This document shows, one piece after another, positions 1 to 6,219 of a stretch of 11,629 nucleotides of DNA. How positions within the stretch are numbered: the stretch's first letter is position 1; every line of letters begins with the position of its first letter. This stretch comes from Betaproteobacteria bacterium (GTDB lineage: Bacteria; Pseudomonadota; Gammaproteobacteria; Burkholderiales; SG8-41), in assembly GCA_023266245.1 (NCBI GenBank), contig JAHFRO010000024.1, positions 12,842 through 24,470 of the forward strand, read 5' to 3'. The translations under genes and the position numbers were made by a program. The notes under the pieces were generated by a model. The model had not been told where the DNA came from. It saw only the letters and a program-made list of their open reading frames with translations, and did no database searches.

Positions 1-1502
1 AGCAGGAGGCGCAGGCCAAGTACCGGCAGACGCTGCTCGATCGCATGCGGGCGGGCGCAAAAGTGACTCCCTCGGAACTCAAGCAGGACGAGGACGTGCT
101 CGACACCTGGTTCTCTTCCGCCATGTGGCCGTTCTCCACGCTGGACTGGCTGGAGGACAATCCGGCACTGCGCCTCTACCTGCCCTCCAGCGCGCTGGTG
201 ACCGGCTTTGACATCATCTTCTTCTGGGTCGCGCGCATGGTGATGATGGCGCTGCCCTTCACCGGTAAAGTGCCGTTCCGCGAGGTCTACGTGCACGGAC
301 TGGTGCGCGACGCCGGGGGCCAGAAGATGAGCAAGTCCAAGGGCAACGTTCTCGATCCGCTCGACATCATCGACGGCATCGGGCCCGAGGAGCTCGTTGA
401 GAAGCGCACTTCCAACCTGATGAATCCGAAGCAGGCGGAGGAAATCGCCGCGGCCACGCGCCGCCAGTTTCCCAACGGCATCCCCGCCTTCGGCACCGAC
501 GCGCTGCGCTTCACCTTCGCCAGCCTCGCCTCGCACGGCCGCGACATCAAATTCGATCTGTCGCGTTGCGACGGTTACCGCAACTTCTGCAACAAGCTGT
601 GGAACGCCACCCGCTTCGTGCTGATGAACTGCGAAGGGCGCGACGTCGGGCTGGATGAGAAGCTCCCGGTCGAGCTGTCAGTGGTGGACCGCTGGATGGT
701 GAGCCGGCTACAGCGGGCGGAGCTTGACGCGCACCAGGCCTTCCGCGAATACCGTTTCGACAATCTCTCGCGCGCGATCTATGAGCTCGTGTGGGATGAG
801 TACTGCGACTGGTACGTGGAGCTCGCGAAAGTCCAGCTCGCCGGCGGCAATGAGGCGCAGCAGCGTGGAACCCGCCGCACGCTTACGCGCGTTCTGGAAG
901 CCATTCTGCGGCTCGCCCACCCGGTGATTCCCTTCATCACCGAGGAGCTATGGCAGAAGGTCGCGCCGCTCGCCGGAAAGCACGGGCCGAGCATCATGCT
1001 GCAGCGCTACCCCGAGCCGCAGTCCGAGAAGTTGGACGACGCAGCGGAACGCGAAGTGGCGCTGTTCAAGGAACTCACCAACGCCTGCCGCACGCTGCGC
1101 GCGGAAATGAACATCGCGCCTTCGCATAAGCTGCCGCTCCTCATCCAGGGCAGCCGCGAGCGGCTCGCGCCGTTCGTGCCCTACCTTGCCGCGCTCGCGC
1201 GGCTGTCCGAGGTCATCGTGAGCGAGGGCGAGCTGCCAGCAGTGGAAGCGCCCGTGTCCATCGTCGGCGAGTACCGGCTGATGCTCAAGATCGAAGTGGA
1301 CGTGGCCGCCGAGCGGGAGCGGCTGCACAAGGAGCGGCTGCGGCTGGAGGCCGAAATCGCCAAGACACAGGAGAAGCTCGGCAACCCGGGCTTCGTCGAG
1401 CGCGCGCCGCCGCTCATCGTGGCGCAGGAGAAGGAACGCCTCGCCCGCTTCACGGCCACGCTCGAAAAAGTCAAAGAGCAGCTACGGAAACTCGCCACCT
1501 AG
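1..1502 (+). CDS. valS: Valyl-tRNA synthetase, C-terminal part (5' end outside window)
   Basis: Class I aminoacyl-tRNA synthetase that charges tRNA-Val in the cytoplasm. The reading frame is open from the first full codon at position 3, so the gene starts upstream of the window; about 499 residues are present, roughly the C-terminal half of a usual ~950-residue ValRS. Seen directly: the EDVLDTWFSSAMWPFSTLDW stretch of the catalytic domain, the KMSKS ATP-binding loop at 324-338, the GTDALRFT and GYRNFCNKLWNATRFVL segments that lead into the anticodon-binding helical domain, and a charged C-terminal coiled coil (about 1290-1490, rich in E, K, R and L) typical of the ValRS tRNA-binding arm. The overall pattern matches the proteobacterial (E. 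coli-like) type. It ends at TAG 1500-1502 and converges on the FecR-like gene. No frameshift is seen. Confidence 0.97.
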   Translation, partial: QEAQAKYRQTLLDRMRAGAKVTPSELKQDEDVLDTWFSSAMWPFSTLDWLEDNPALRLYLPSSALVTGFDIIFFWVARMVMMALPFTGKVPFREVYVHGLVRDAGGQKMSKSKGNVLDPLDIIDGIGPEELVEKRTSNLMNPKQAEEIAAATRRQFPNGIPAFGTDALRFTFASLASHGRDIKFDLSRCDGYRNFCNKLWNATRFVLMNCEGRDVGLDEKLPVELSVVDRWMVSRLQRAELDAHQAFREYRFDNLSRAIYELVWDEYCDWYVELAKVQLAGGNEAQQRGTRRTLTRVLEAILRLAHPVIPFITEELWQKVAPLAGKHGPSIMLQRYPEPQSEKLDDAAEREVALFKELTNACRTLRAEMNIAPSHKLPLLIQGSRERLAPFVPYLAALARLSEVIVSEGELPAVEAPVSIVGEYRLMLKIEVDVAAERERLHKERLRLEAEIAKTQEKLGNPGFVERAPPLIVAQEKERLARFTATLEKVKEQLRKLAT

Positions 1503-1598
1503 CGAGTGACTGAGTAATTAGGTGAATAAGCGATTGAGTGATTCAGTAATGGCACCACGCCACAGGGGCGCTCGATTTCATCACCCAGTCACTCAACG
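1503..1598. repeat. Convergent junction with 8-base GTGA-type degenerate repeats and inverted ends
   Basis: This gap lies between the stops of valS (+) and the FecR-like gene (-). From 1506 to 1553 the plus strand can be cut into six consecutive octamers (for example GTGACTGA, then GTAATTAG) that mostly fit GYRAYTNA. The minus strand reading out of the opposite gene begins the same way (GTGACTGG, GTGATGAA at about 1593-1578). GAGTGACTG at 1504-1512 and CAGTCACTC at 1586-1594 are perfect 9-base inverted arms, so the whole gap could fold as a large hairpin. No run of T follows, so an intrinsic terminator is not clearly visible. Confidence 0.6.
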
Positions 1599-2255
1599 CT
1601 AATAGCGCGAGGGATCGAACGGCACCTTCCGGCCGACCAGGCTCTCGAGCAGGATCAGCTCCGCGTCGGTGTGGTTGATGAAGGGCGCTTTCTCGATCAT
1701 GCGCGGCATGCCCTTGGGGTAGATGTAGCGCGGCTGCTCGTGGTGCGTGGTGCGCACGACTTCCGCCTGCTGCGGGTCGTCCACCGGCACGAGCTCCGCC
1801 TCGCCGTAACAGGTGCAAACGTAGGTGCGGAACGCCTCGGTCTCAACGTACACACCGGTGCCGCGGATGCCGATCGACGCGGACGGGGTCTGAATCCGCG
1901 TTTCCCTGCCCGGCGCGAGCACCGATAGCAGCGCGCCGGTCACAACGCGCAAGGCACTTACGACAAGCTGCGCCGCGCGCCCCGACAGCTCGATCCGTGA
2001 ATCGGCGCGCACCAGGAACGCGTCGCGGCCGACGACTGCAACCAGCTCCGCGTTGCGCCCCGTGGTGATCACGTCGCCCGGCTTCACCTCCATCCCCAGC
2101 TTCGCGGGCTTGCCGTTGATACGCACGTTGCCCCGCACCCGGGCAACGCCCTTTTGCACGGCGTCCGCCGCCAGCGCGTCCCGCAGGCGCGCCATTCCGA
2201 GGGCGAGCGCCGCCCCGCCCACCGCCGCGCGCGAAAGCCAGGTTCTTCGCTTCAT
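1599..2255 (-). CDS. FecR-domain exported protein
   Basis: 218 residues. An N-terminal export signal with a twin-arginine-like start (KRRTWLSR) and a hydrophobic alanine-rich stretch to about residue 30 predicts a periplasmic product. Residues about 55-140 match the FecR domain: VKPGDVITTGRNAEL, then DSRIELSG, then the TPSASIGIRGTGVYVE signature. Such stand-alone FecR-domain proteins are usually periplasmic or envelope proteins rather than the classical iron-dicitrate sensor, because no sigma factor or TonB receptor lies nearby. After the domain are a CxC pair (C147, C149, in YVCTCYG) and a double histidine (H171, H172, before EQPRYI), which could bind metal or form a redox pair; that is inference. 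The start ATG overlaps the stop of the upstream lipoprotein gene (ATGA), implying translational coupling. The exact role is unknown. Confidence 0.85.
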   Translation of the reverse strand: MKRRTWLSRAAVGGAALALGMARLRDALAADAVQKGVARVRGNVRINGKPAKLGMEVKPGDVITTGRNAELVAVVGRDAFLVRADSRIELSGRAAQLVVSALRVVTGALLSVLAPGRETRIQTPSASIGIRGTGVYVETEAFRTYVCTCYGEAELVPVDDPQQAEVVRTTHHEQPRYIYPKGMPRMIEKAPFINHTDAELILLESLVGRKVPFDPSRY

Positions 2256-2437
2256 CTCTGCTGGTTGCCCTGCTCACGCCGTTGATCGGCCGACTGCTGC
2301 AGGTTCTGCTCGACGCCCTTCGCCTTTTCCATCGCCTGCCGCTGGCTTTTGATGATGTCCGGCGGCGGCTCCTTCGGCTTGCTGTCGCAGGCGGCAACCA
2401 GCAGCAATACCGGCAGGATCAGAATGCGTGGGGACAT
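2252..2437 (-). CDS. Small lipoprotein (61 residues)
   Basis: A lipoprotein signal peptide is clear: a short start (MSPR), a hydrophobic core (ILILPVLLLV) and a lipobox VAAC, with the acylated cysteine at residue 17. The mature part is only about 45 residues, hydrophilic and rich in Q, K, E and R (IIKSQRQAMEKAKGVEQNL), probably a single helix or coiled coil. A TGGAGGA ribosome site lies about 6 bases before ATG 2437-2435, which fixes the start. The stop overlaps the FecR-like start by 4 bases, so the two proteins are probably made together and may act together in the envelope. I do not recognise a family; proteins of this shape are often annotated as hypothetical lipoproteins. Confidence 0.8.
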   Translation of the reverse strand: MSPRILILPVLLLVAACDSKPKEPPPDIIKSQRQAMEKAKGVEQNLQQSADQRREQGNQQR

Positions 2438-2453
2438 GTTGCGTCCTCCAGAA

Positions 2454-2484
2454 GTTAGCGCGGCGGTTCACCGTCCGCGCTAAC
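2454..2484 (-). other. Strong hairpin at the tusA stop codon
   Basis: GTTAGCGCGG at 2454-2463 and CCGCGCTAAC at 2475-2484 are perfect 10-base inverted arms around an 11-base centre that can add 3-4 more pairs (CGGT/ACCG). The tusA stop codon (TAG, 2482-2480 on the minus strand) sits in the stem. No T run follows on the minus strand, so this resembles an mRNA processing, stability or attenuation element more than an intrinsic terminator. Confidence 0.6.
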
Positions 2485-2707
2485 GCTTCTTCAGGAAAAA
2501 AACGAACTCGGCGTTCGCCGTCTCGGATGAGAGCAGCGCGTTGCCGGTCTGCTTGGAAAACGCCTGGAAGTCCTTCACCGAGCCGGGGTCGGTGGCGAGG
2601 ATTTTCAGCACCTGGCCTGAGGCCATGTCGGTGAGCGCCTTCTTGGTGCGCAGTATCGGCAGCGGACAGTTCAGTCCGCGCGCATCCAGTTCCTTGTCAA
2701 AATGCAT
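2480..2707 (-). CDS. TusA/SirA-family sulfur carrier protein
   Basis: A 75-residue protein of the TusA/YedF/SirA family. These carry persulfide sulfur on a conserved cysteine in the cytoplasm, for tRNA thiolation, cofactor synthesis or sulfur oxidation. Seen directly: ELDARGLNCPLPILRTKKAL with the Cys-Pro-x-Pro motif (C14 of the chosen start), then LATDPGSVKDFQAFSKQTGN and a C-terminal strand ending FFLKKR, the full family fold. I chose ATG 2707-2705 because the family usually begins just before the first strand; a TTG start at 2737 would add ten residues (TTGPQSEKA) and has no family support. An AAAAGG ribosome site lies just ahead of the ATG. In a sulfur oxidiser TusA can feed Hdr-like or dsr pathways, but no such genes are visible here, so the partner is unknown. 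Confidence 0.88.
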   Translation of the reverse strand: MHFDKELDARGLNCPLPILRTKKALTDMASGQVLKILATDPGSVKDFQAFSKQTGNALLSSETANAEFVFFLKKR

Positions 2708-2780
2708 CGCCTTTTCGCTCTGTGGACCCGTTGTCAATCAAACTTTCTATATTGTTTCGGACAAGACGGCTGGGCGCGAA

Positions 2781-3065
2781 TTACTTCTTGCCGCCGCTGG
2801 CGTAGTCCCCCATCCCCTTCTTTTGGGGGGCGTCCGCATCAGCGGCCCCCTTGGCGCCCTGGATCTTCTGGCTCGCGCTCTGGCCGGATTGCTCTTTCGC
2901 CGTACCGGCGGTTTGCTGGCGCACGGTCTGGCCGAAGAAGCTGTAAACGCCGATCGCAGCGATCGCGATCAACGCCACGATGATGATGTATTCGGTCATG
3001 CCCTGGCCGCCTTGCCTCATGTGGCTCACCACCTTGGAACTGCTGGAAATCTTGATGCTCCCCAT
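2781..3065 (-). CDS. Flp-type (class III) prepilin-like small protein
   Basis: 94 residues from ATG 3065-3063, which has an excellent GGAGG ribosome site five bases upstream; longer upstream starts lack support. A short basic leader (to GG at residues 19-20) is followed by QGMTEYIIIVALIAIAAIGV. That fits a class III prepilin cleavage site: cut after G20, Glu at +5 (E25), Tyr at +6 (Y26), then one hydrophobic helix (about 27-44). Flp pilins are polymerised in the inner membrane by a Tad system after cleavage by a TadV-type peptidase. Unusual: the mature protein continues for about 50 polar residues (TVRQQTAGTAKEQ, then a Lys/Gly/Ala tail), longer than typical Flp pilins, and no tad or peptidase gene is in the window. 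It could be a minor pilin, a pseudopilin-like adaptor or a tail-anchored membrane peptide. Confidence 0.75.
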   Translation of the reverse strand: MGSIKISSSSKVVSHMRQGGQGMTEYIIIVALIAIAAIGVYSFFGQTVRQQTAGTAKEQSGQSASQKIQGAKGAADADAPQKKGMGDYASGGKK

Positions 3066-3113
3066 GTTTGCCTCCGGTTGCACGTTTATAGGATGGCCGT
3101 CTTTTCCAAGACG
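3066..3113 (-). promoter_or_regulatory. Possible promoter and operator palindrome upstream of the prepilin-like gene
   Basis: Reading on the minus strand, TATAAA (3090-3085) could be a -10 box 20 bases before the start codon. Just upstream is a perfect 16-base palindrome, CGTCTT (3098-3103), a TTCC centre, and AAGACG (3108-3113). It covers the spot where the -35 box would be, and no good TTGACA match exists there, so an activator- or repressor-controlled promoter is possible. This is pattern evidence only. Confidence 0.3.
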
Positions 3114-3196
3114 CAGCAAAATCCTAGCACGGTTCGATAACGAAAATTGCGGTTTTTCGCCCGTCGGTTGCGCCGCACAAGCGATTTTCGATGCGC

Positions 3197-3231
3197 GCCG
3201 CCACGGCGCCCCGCCCGGCCACCTTGGCGGC
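3197..3231 (-). terminator. Weak hairpin after the kinase gene
   Basis: GCCGCCA at 3197-3203 and TGGCGGC at 3225-3231 form a 7-base stem just beyond the kinase stop, with a GC-rich loop of about 21 bases. There is no clear T run after it on the minus strand. It may weaken read-through into the prepilin-like gene in the 177-base gap; otherwise nothing gene-like is visible in that gap. Confidence 0.25.
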
Positions 3232-3242
3232 CCAGCGGCGTA

Positions 3243-4583
3243 TCAAAAAATGCTGATATTGCGGTCGGCCAGCAGCTGAGACAGCCGCGTGTTGGCCATC
3301 GCCAGACGGTCCACCAGCAGCTCGAGAAACGCGCCGTGGAAGTGGTGCCGGCACAGGTCCGAGGCCTTGCTCAAATTTTCGGCCCGGATCTCGATCACCG
3401 TGATGCCGGAGAGAGCAACAACGCTGGCCGAGCGCTGGAACTTCTGCTTGCCGAGATAGGCCATCTCGCCGAAGCACTCCCCGGCCTTCAGGATGTTGAG
3501 CAGCCTGTCCTGCTTGACGACCTTCACTTCGCCGGAAACCAGGATGAAGAAGGAGGAGCCGATGTCGCCCTCATGGATCAGCACCGTATCGCGCGGATGT
3601 TTGTGCCAGGTGGAGAGCCGCAGCACCTCCCACAGCTCGACGTCGGTGAATTGACGGAAGAATTCGAGCTTGCGCAGCATGTCGAACTTCTCGCTCTCTG
3701 CGAAACCCCGGTCCGGCTTCTCCTGGGTGCCGAGCGCGGCCACCAGATCGTGCGCGAACTCTTCCCAGGTCTGGTAGCGGTTGGCGGTGTTCTTCTTCAG
3801 CGCGCGCATTACGATCTCATCGATGCGCTGAGGAATGTCGGATCGCAGCTGGCTCGGCGGCGGCGGATCGACGTTGATGATCTGGTAGATCATGCTGTAG
3901 TTGTTGGTGCCCTGGAACGGCAGCCTGCCGGTGAGCAGCTGGTACATCACCACGCCGAGCGAAAAGATGTCGGTCTGGTGGGTCAGCGACTGCTCCTTCA
4001 CCTGCTCCGGCGACATGTAGGCCGGTGAACCGACGCCGCTGACCTGTGTGGTCTCCGCGGCAAGTGTCAATGCCGCTCCGAAGTCGGAAATCTTGATGTC
4101 CGACTCCCCGGCGAGCAGGATGTTGGCGGGCTTGATGTCGCGGTGGATCACCCCTTGCCGGGCCGCATAGTCAAGGGCCCGCCCGCACTTGTAGATGATC
4201 TCCAGGATTTTCTGGATCGGCAGCATGCCGTCGAGATACGTGTATTGCTCGAGCGTGGTGCCGTCCACGTATTCCATCACGATGTAATTCGCCTCATCCT
4301 CCGCCACCGCGTCGTAGATGGTGACGATGTGCGGATGTGAGAGCTTGCCGGCGAGAGAAGCCTCGGTGACGAAGAGCTTCCGGTAGCGCTTGCCGTGCTC
4401 CTTGTCGCCGAGCGCTTCGGGAAACACCACCTTGATCGCGACCTGGCGGTTCTGGAACGGGTCGTACGCCTGATACACCGCACTGGTGGCGCCTTTGCCG
4501 ATTTCCTTGATGACTTCGTATTTCCCGATTTTATGCATCGCGGGTATCACGCCAGGCGCAGCGGGCGCGCGAGAAATATCCAT
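3243..4583 (-). CDS. Hanks-type Ser/Thr protein kinase with C-terminal cyclic-nucleotide-binding domain
   Basis: 446 residues. Kinase domain about 22-285 with all key residues: Gly loop GKGATSAVY (29-37), VAIK lysine K51, helix-C glutamate E74, catalytic HRDIKPAN (147-154, D149), DFG (167-169) and SPAYMSPE (186-193). A linker leads to a CRP-type domain at about 305-420: GSSFFILVSGEVKV and the phosphate-binding cassette FGEMAYLGKQKFQRSASV with its Glu (373) and Arg (384), so binding of cAMP or cGMP is plausible. No transmembrane helix is seen, so the protein is probably cytoplasmic. Domain order is kinase first, the reverse of eukaryotic PKG. The start is uncertain: ATG 4583 or ATG 4538 (residue 16), both with weak ribosome sites; kinase homology begins after both. 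It is divergent from chrA and upstream of the prepilin-like gene on the same strand. The substrate is unknown. Confidence 0.93.
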   Translation of the reverse strand: MDISRAPAAPGVIPAMHKIGKYEVIKEIGKGATSAVYQAYDPFQNRQVAIKVVFPEALGDKEHGKRYRKLFVTEASLAGKLSHPHIVTIYDAVAEDEANYIVMEYVDGTTLEQYTYLDGMLPIQKILEIIYKCGRALDYAARQGVIHRDIKPANILLAGESDIKISDFGAALTLAAETTQVSGVGSPAYMSPEQVKEQSLTHQTDIFSLGVVMYQLLTGRLPFQGTNNYSMIYQIINVDPPPPSQLRSDIPQRIDEIVMRALKKNTANRYQTWEEFAHDLVAALGTQEKPDRGFAESEKFDMLRKLEFFRQFTDVELWEVLRLSTWHKHPRDTVLIHEGDIGSSFFILVSGEVKVVKQDRLLNILKAGECFGEMAYLGKQKFQRSASVVALSGITVIEIRAENLSKASDLCRHHFHGAFLELLVDRLAMANTRLSQLLADRNISIF

Positions 4584-4637
4584 AAAAAGACAATACCATA
4601 AAGCACCATGCTTGAGCCGCGACTGAAGTCAATCCGA

Positions 4638-4653
4638 CGTGATCTATGTCACA
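4638..4653. promoter_or_regulatory. CRP/FNR-family operator-like palindrome
   Basis: CGTGATCTATGTCACA matches the CRP consensus TGTGA-N6-TCACA at nine of ten defined positions, with GTGA and TCAC as perfect arms. It lies in the divergent region, 54 bases before the kinase start and about 90 before chrA, so it could control either or both. The G/C at the arm ends favours CRP (GTGA) over FNR (TTGAT) specificity. No binding evidence exists. Confidence 0.45.
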
Positions 4654-4683
4654 CCGGCGGCGCCTGCGTCGCGCTTCAAACTG

Positions 4684-4712
4684 CGCGGCCGGCGGCAACC
4701 GCAGCGGCCGCG
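4684..4712 (+). other. Strong GC-rich hairpin in the presumed chrA leader
   Basis: CGCGGCCG (4684-4691) pairs perfectly with CGGCCGCG (4705-4712). Inside, GCGG (4692-4695) pairs with CCGC (4699-4702) around a CAA loop, leaving a two-base AG bulge. The element ends 31 bases before the chosen chrA ATG and lies downstream of the CRP-like site. It could act in the mRNA leader on translation or stability, or as DNA. Confidence 0.45.
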
Positions 4713-4743
4713 TTGCTGGCTGTGGCGAACATTCGTGGCTAAC

Positions 4744-6144
4744 ATGGCGTTGATGACACCGGTTACGACGCAAATGCAGACCAACGAATCATCGCCGCCT
4801 CAGCCAGTTACCCTCGGTGCAGCCTTCTGGTATTGGCTCAAGCTGGGCTTCATCAGCTTTGGCGGTCCCACCGGCCAGATCGCGATCATGCATCAGGACC
4901 TGGTGGAACGCCGGCGCTGGATCTCGGAGCGTCGCTTCCTGCACGCGCTCAATTACTGCATGGTTCTGCCAGGCCCAGAAGCACAACAGCTTGCGACCTA
5001 TATCGGCTGGATGATGCACAAGACCTGGGGCGGCGTGATCGCCGGCACGCTGTTCGTGCTGCCTTCGCTCGTGATCCTGATTCTGCTGTCGTGGATCTAC
5101 ATGGCGTTCGGCAACGTGCCTGCGGTGGCCGGGATTCTGTACGGCATCAAGCCGGCGGTCACTGCCGTCGTGGTATTCGCCGCCTACCGCATCGGTTCAC
5201 GCGCGCTCAAGAACGGCGTGCTGTGGGCGATCGCGGCGGCGGCGTTTGTCGCCATCTTCGCGCTCAAGCTGCCGTTCCCGCTGATCGTCATCACCGCCGG
5301 GGTCATCGGCTACATCGGCGGCCGCCTCGCACCTGCGAAATTCGCGACCGGGGGCGGCCACGGCGCGGCCGACGAAGGCTTCGGCCCGGCGCTCATTGAC
5401 GATCACACGCCCACGCCCGCGCATGCCCTGTTCCGGTGGTCGCGGTTTGTCGCCGTATGCCTCGCCTTCCTCGTGCTCTGTGGCGCTGCGCTAGGCGGAC
5501 TCGCGTTCGTCTGGGGTTGGCAGGGCACGTTCACGCAAATGGGCTGGTTTTTCACCAAGGCGGCGTTCCTTACGTTCGGCGGGGCCTACGCGGTGTTGCC
5601 ATACGTCTACCAGAACGCGGTCGAGCACTACCAGTGGCTCACGGCGACGCAGATGATAGACGGGCTCGCGCTCGGCGAGACCACTCCCGGACCGCTCATC
5701 ATGGTGGTCGCTTTCGTTGGCTTTGTCGGCGCGTGGACCAAGGAGTTGTTTGGCCCTGAGAGCCTGTTCCTCGCCGGGGCGCTCGCCGCGATTGTCGCGA
5801 CCTTCTTCACGTTTTTGCCGAGCTTTCTCTTCATCTTCGCCGGCGCGCCGCTCATCGAGACCACCCACGGCGATCTCAAGTTCACGGCGCCGCTCACCGG
5901 CATCACGGCCGCCGTGGTCGGCGTCGTGCTGAACCTCGCGGTGTTCTTCGCGTGGCACGTGCTGTGGCCGGAAGCGACCGAGGCTGCGCCATTCAGCGGG
6001 CCTTTCGAGTGGACGACGCTCGTGATCGGCGCGGTGGCCGCCGTCGCGCTGTTCCGCTTCAAGGCCGGCATCATTCCGGTGATCGCCGCCTGCGGCACGG
6101 CAGGGCTCCTCTTCACCTTCGTCCGCCCTCTCTTCGGCACGTAG
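4744..6144 (+). CDS. chrA: Chromate transporter, two-domain (long-chain) CHR family
   Basis: An inner-membrane transporter of the CHR family; characterised members expel chromate using the proton motive force. 466 residues with two homologous halves. The N half has FWYWLKLGFISFGGPTGQIA (about 28-47) and LPGPEAQQLATYIG (75-88). The C half repeats the pattern with FTKAAFLTFGGAYAVLPY (about 270) and GETTPGPLIM (about 311). Many hydrophobic segments run through both halves, with a hydrophilic linker at about 200-235. I chose ATG 4744; its ribosome site is weak, and nearby ATGs at 4753 and 4774 are alternatives. A GTG at 4639 would add 35 basic residues, overlap the CRP-like site and lacks support. 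It is followed by a small reading frame and the ChrB domain, forming one transcription unit. Sulfate or another oxyanion as a physiological substrate cannot be excluded. Confidence 0.93.
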   Translation: MALMTPVTTQMQTNESSPPQPVTLGAAFWYWLKLGFISFGGPTGQIAIMHQDLVERRRWISERRFLHALNYCMVLPGPEAQQLATYIGWMMHKTWGGVIAGTLFVLPSLVILILLSWIYMAFGNVPAVAGILYGIKPAVTAVVVFAAYRIGSRALKNGVLWAIAAAAFVAIFALKLPFPLIVITAGVIGYIGGRLAPAKFATGGGHGAADEGFGPALIDDHTPTPAHALFRWSRFVAVCLAFLVLCGAALGGLAFVWGWQGTFTQMGWFFTKAAFLTFGGAYAVLPYVYQNAVEHYQWLTATQMIDGLALGETTPGPLIMVVAFVGFVGAWTKELFGPESLFLAGALAAIVATFFTFLPSFLFIFAGAPLIETTHGDLKFTAPLTGITAAVVGVVLNLAVFFAWHVLWPEATEAAPFSGPFEWTTLVIGAVAAVALFRFKAGIIPVIAACGTAGLLFTFVRPLFGT

Positions 6145-6152
6145 GAGGAAAT

Positions 6153-6200
6153 ATGAATCGCTGGAAGCAAGCGGATGGGCCGCTCGCTTTCAAACCATGA
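6153..6200 (+). CDS. 15-codon reading frame between chrA and the ChrB-domain gene
   Basis: ATG 6153 follows the chrA stop by 8 bases and has a near-ideal ribosome site (AGGAGG at 6143-6148, overlapping the chrA stop). It encodes MNRWKQADGPLAFKP and stops at TGA 6198-6200, 19 bases before the next gene's ATG. The site is stronger than that of chrA itself. It may be a leader peptide that couples translation, a remnant of a lost N-terminal coding region, or chance. No family is recognised. Confidence 0.35.
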   Translation: MNRWKQADGPLAFKP

Positions 6201-6219
6201 ACGCTTACAGGAGGCCAAC

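Noticed and set aside
2708..2737. TTG start for the TusA-like gene, or TTGACA at 2737-2732 as a -35 box
   Set aside because: The extra ten residues have no family support, and no acceptable -10 box lies 16-18 bases downstream of TTGACA.
3147..4028. Plus-strand open frame of 293 codons opposite the kinase gene
   Set aside because: It is antisense to conserved kinase and CNB coding sequence; the translation is His/Arg/Leu-rich without domain features, as expected from a GC-rich shadow frame.
4601..4613. Small palindrome AAGCA-CCA-TGCTT before the kinase
   Set aside because: A five-base stem is short enough to occur by chance; no promoter could be placed relative to it.
4639..4743. GTG start extending ChrA by 35 residues
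   Set aside because: The extension is Arg/Pro-rich, overlaps the CRP-like site and the leader hairpin, and is not part of the ChrA family pattern.
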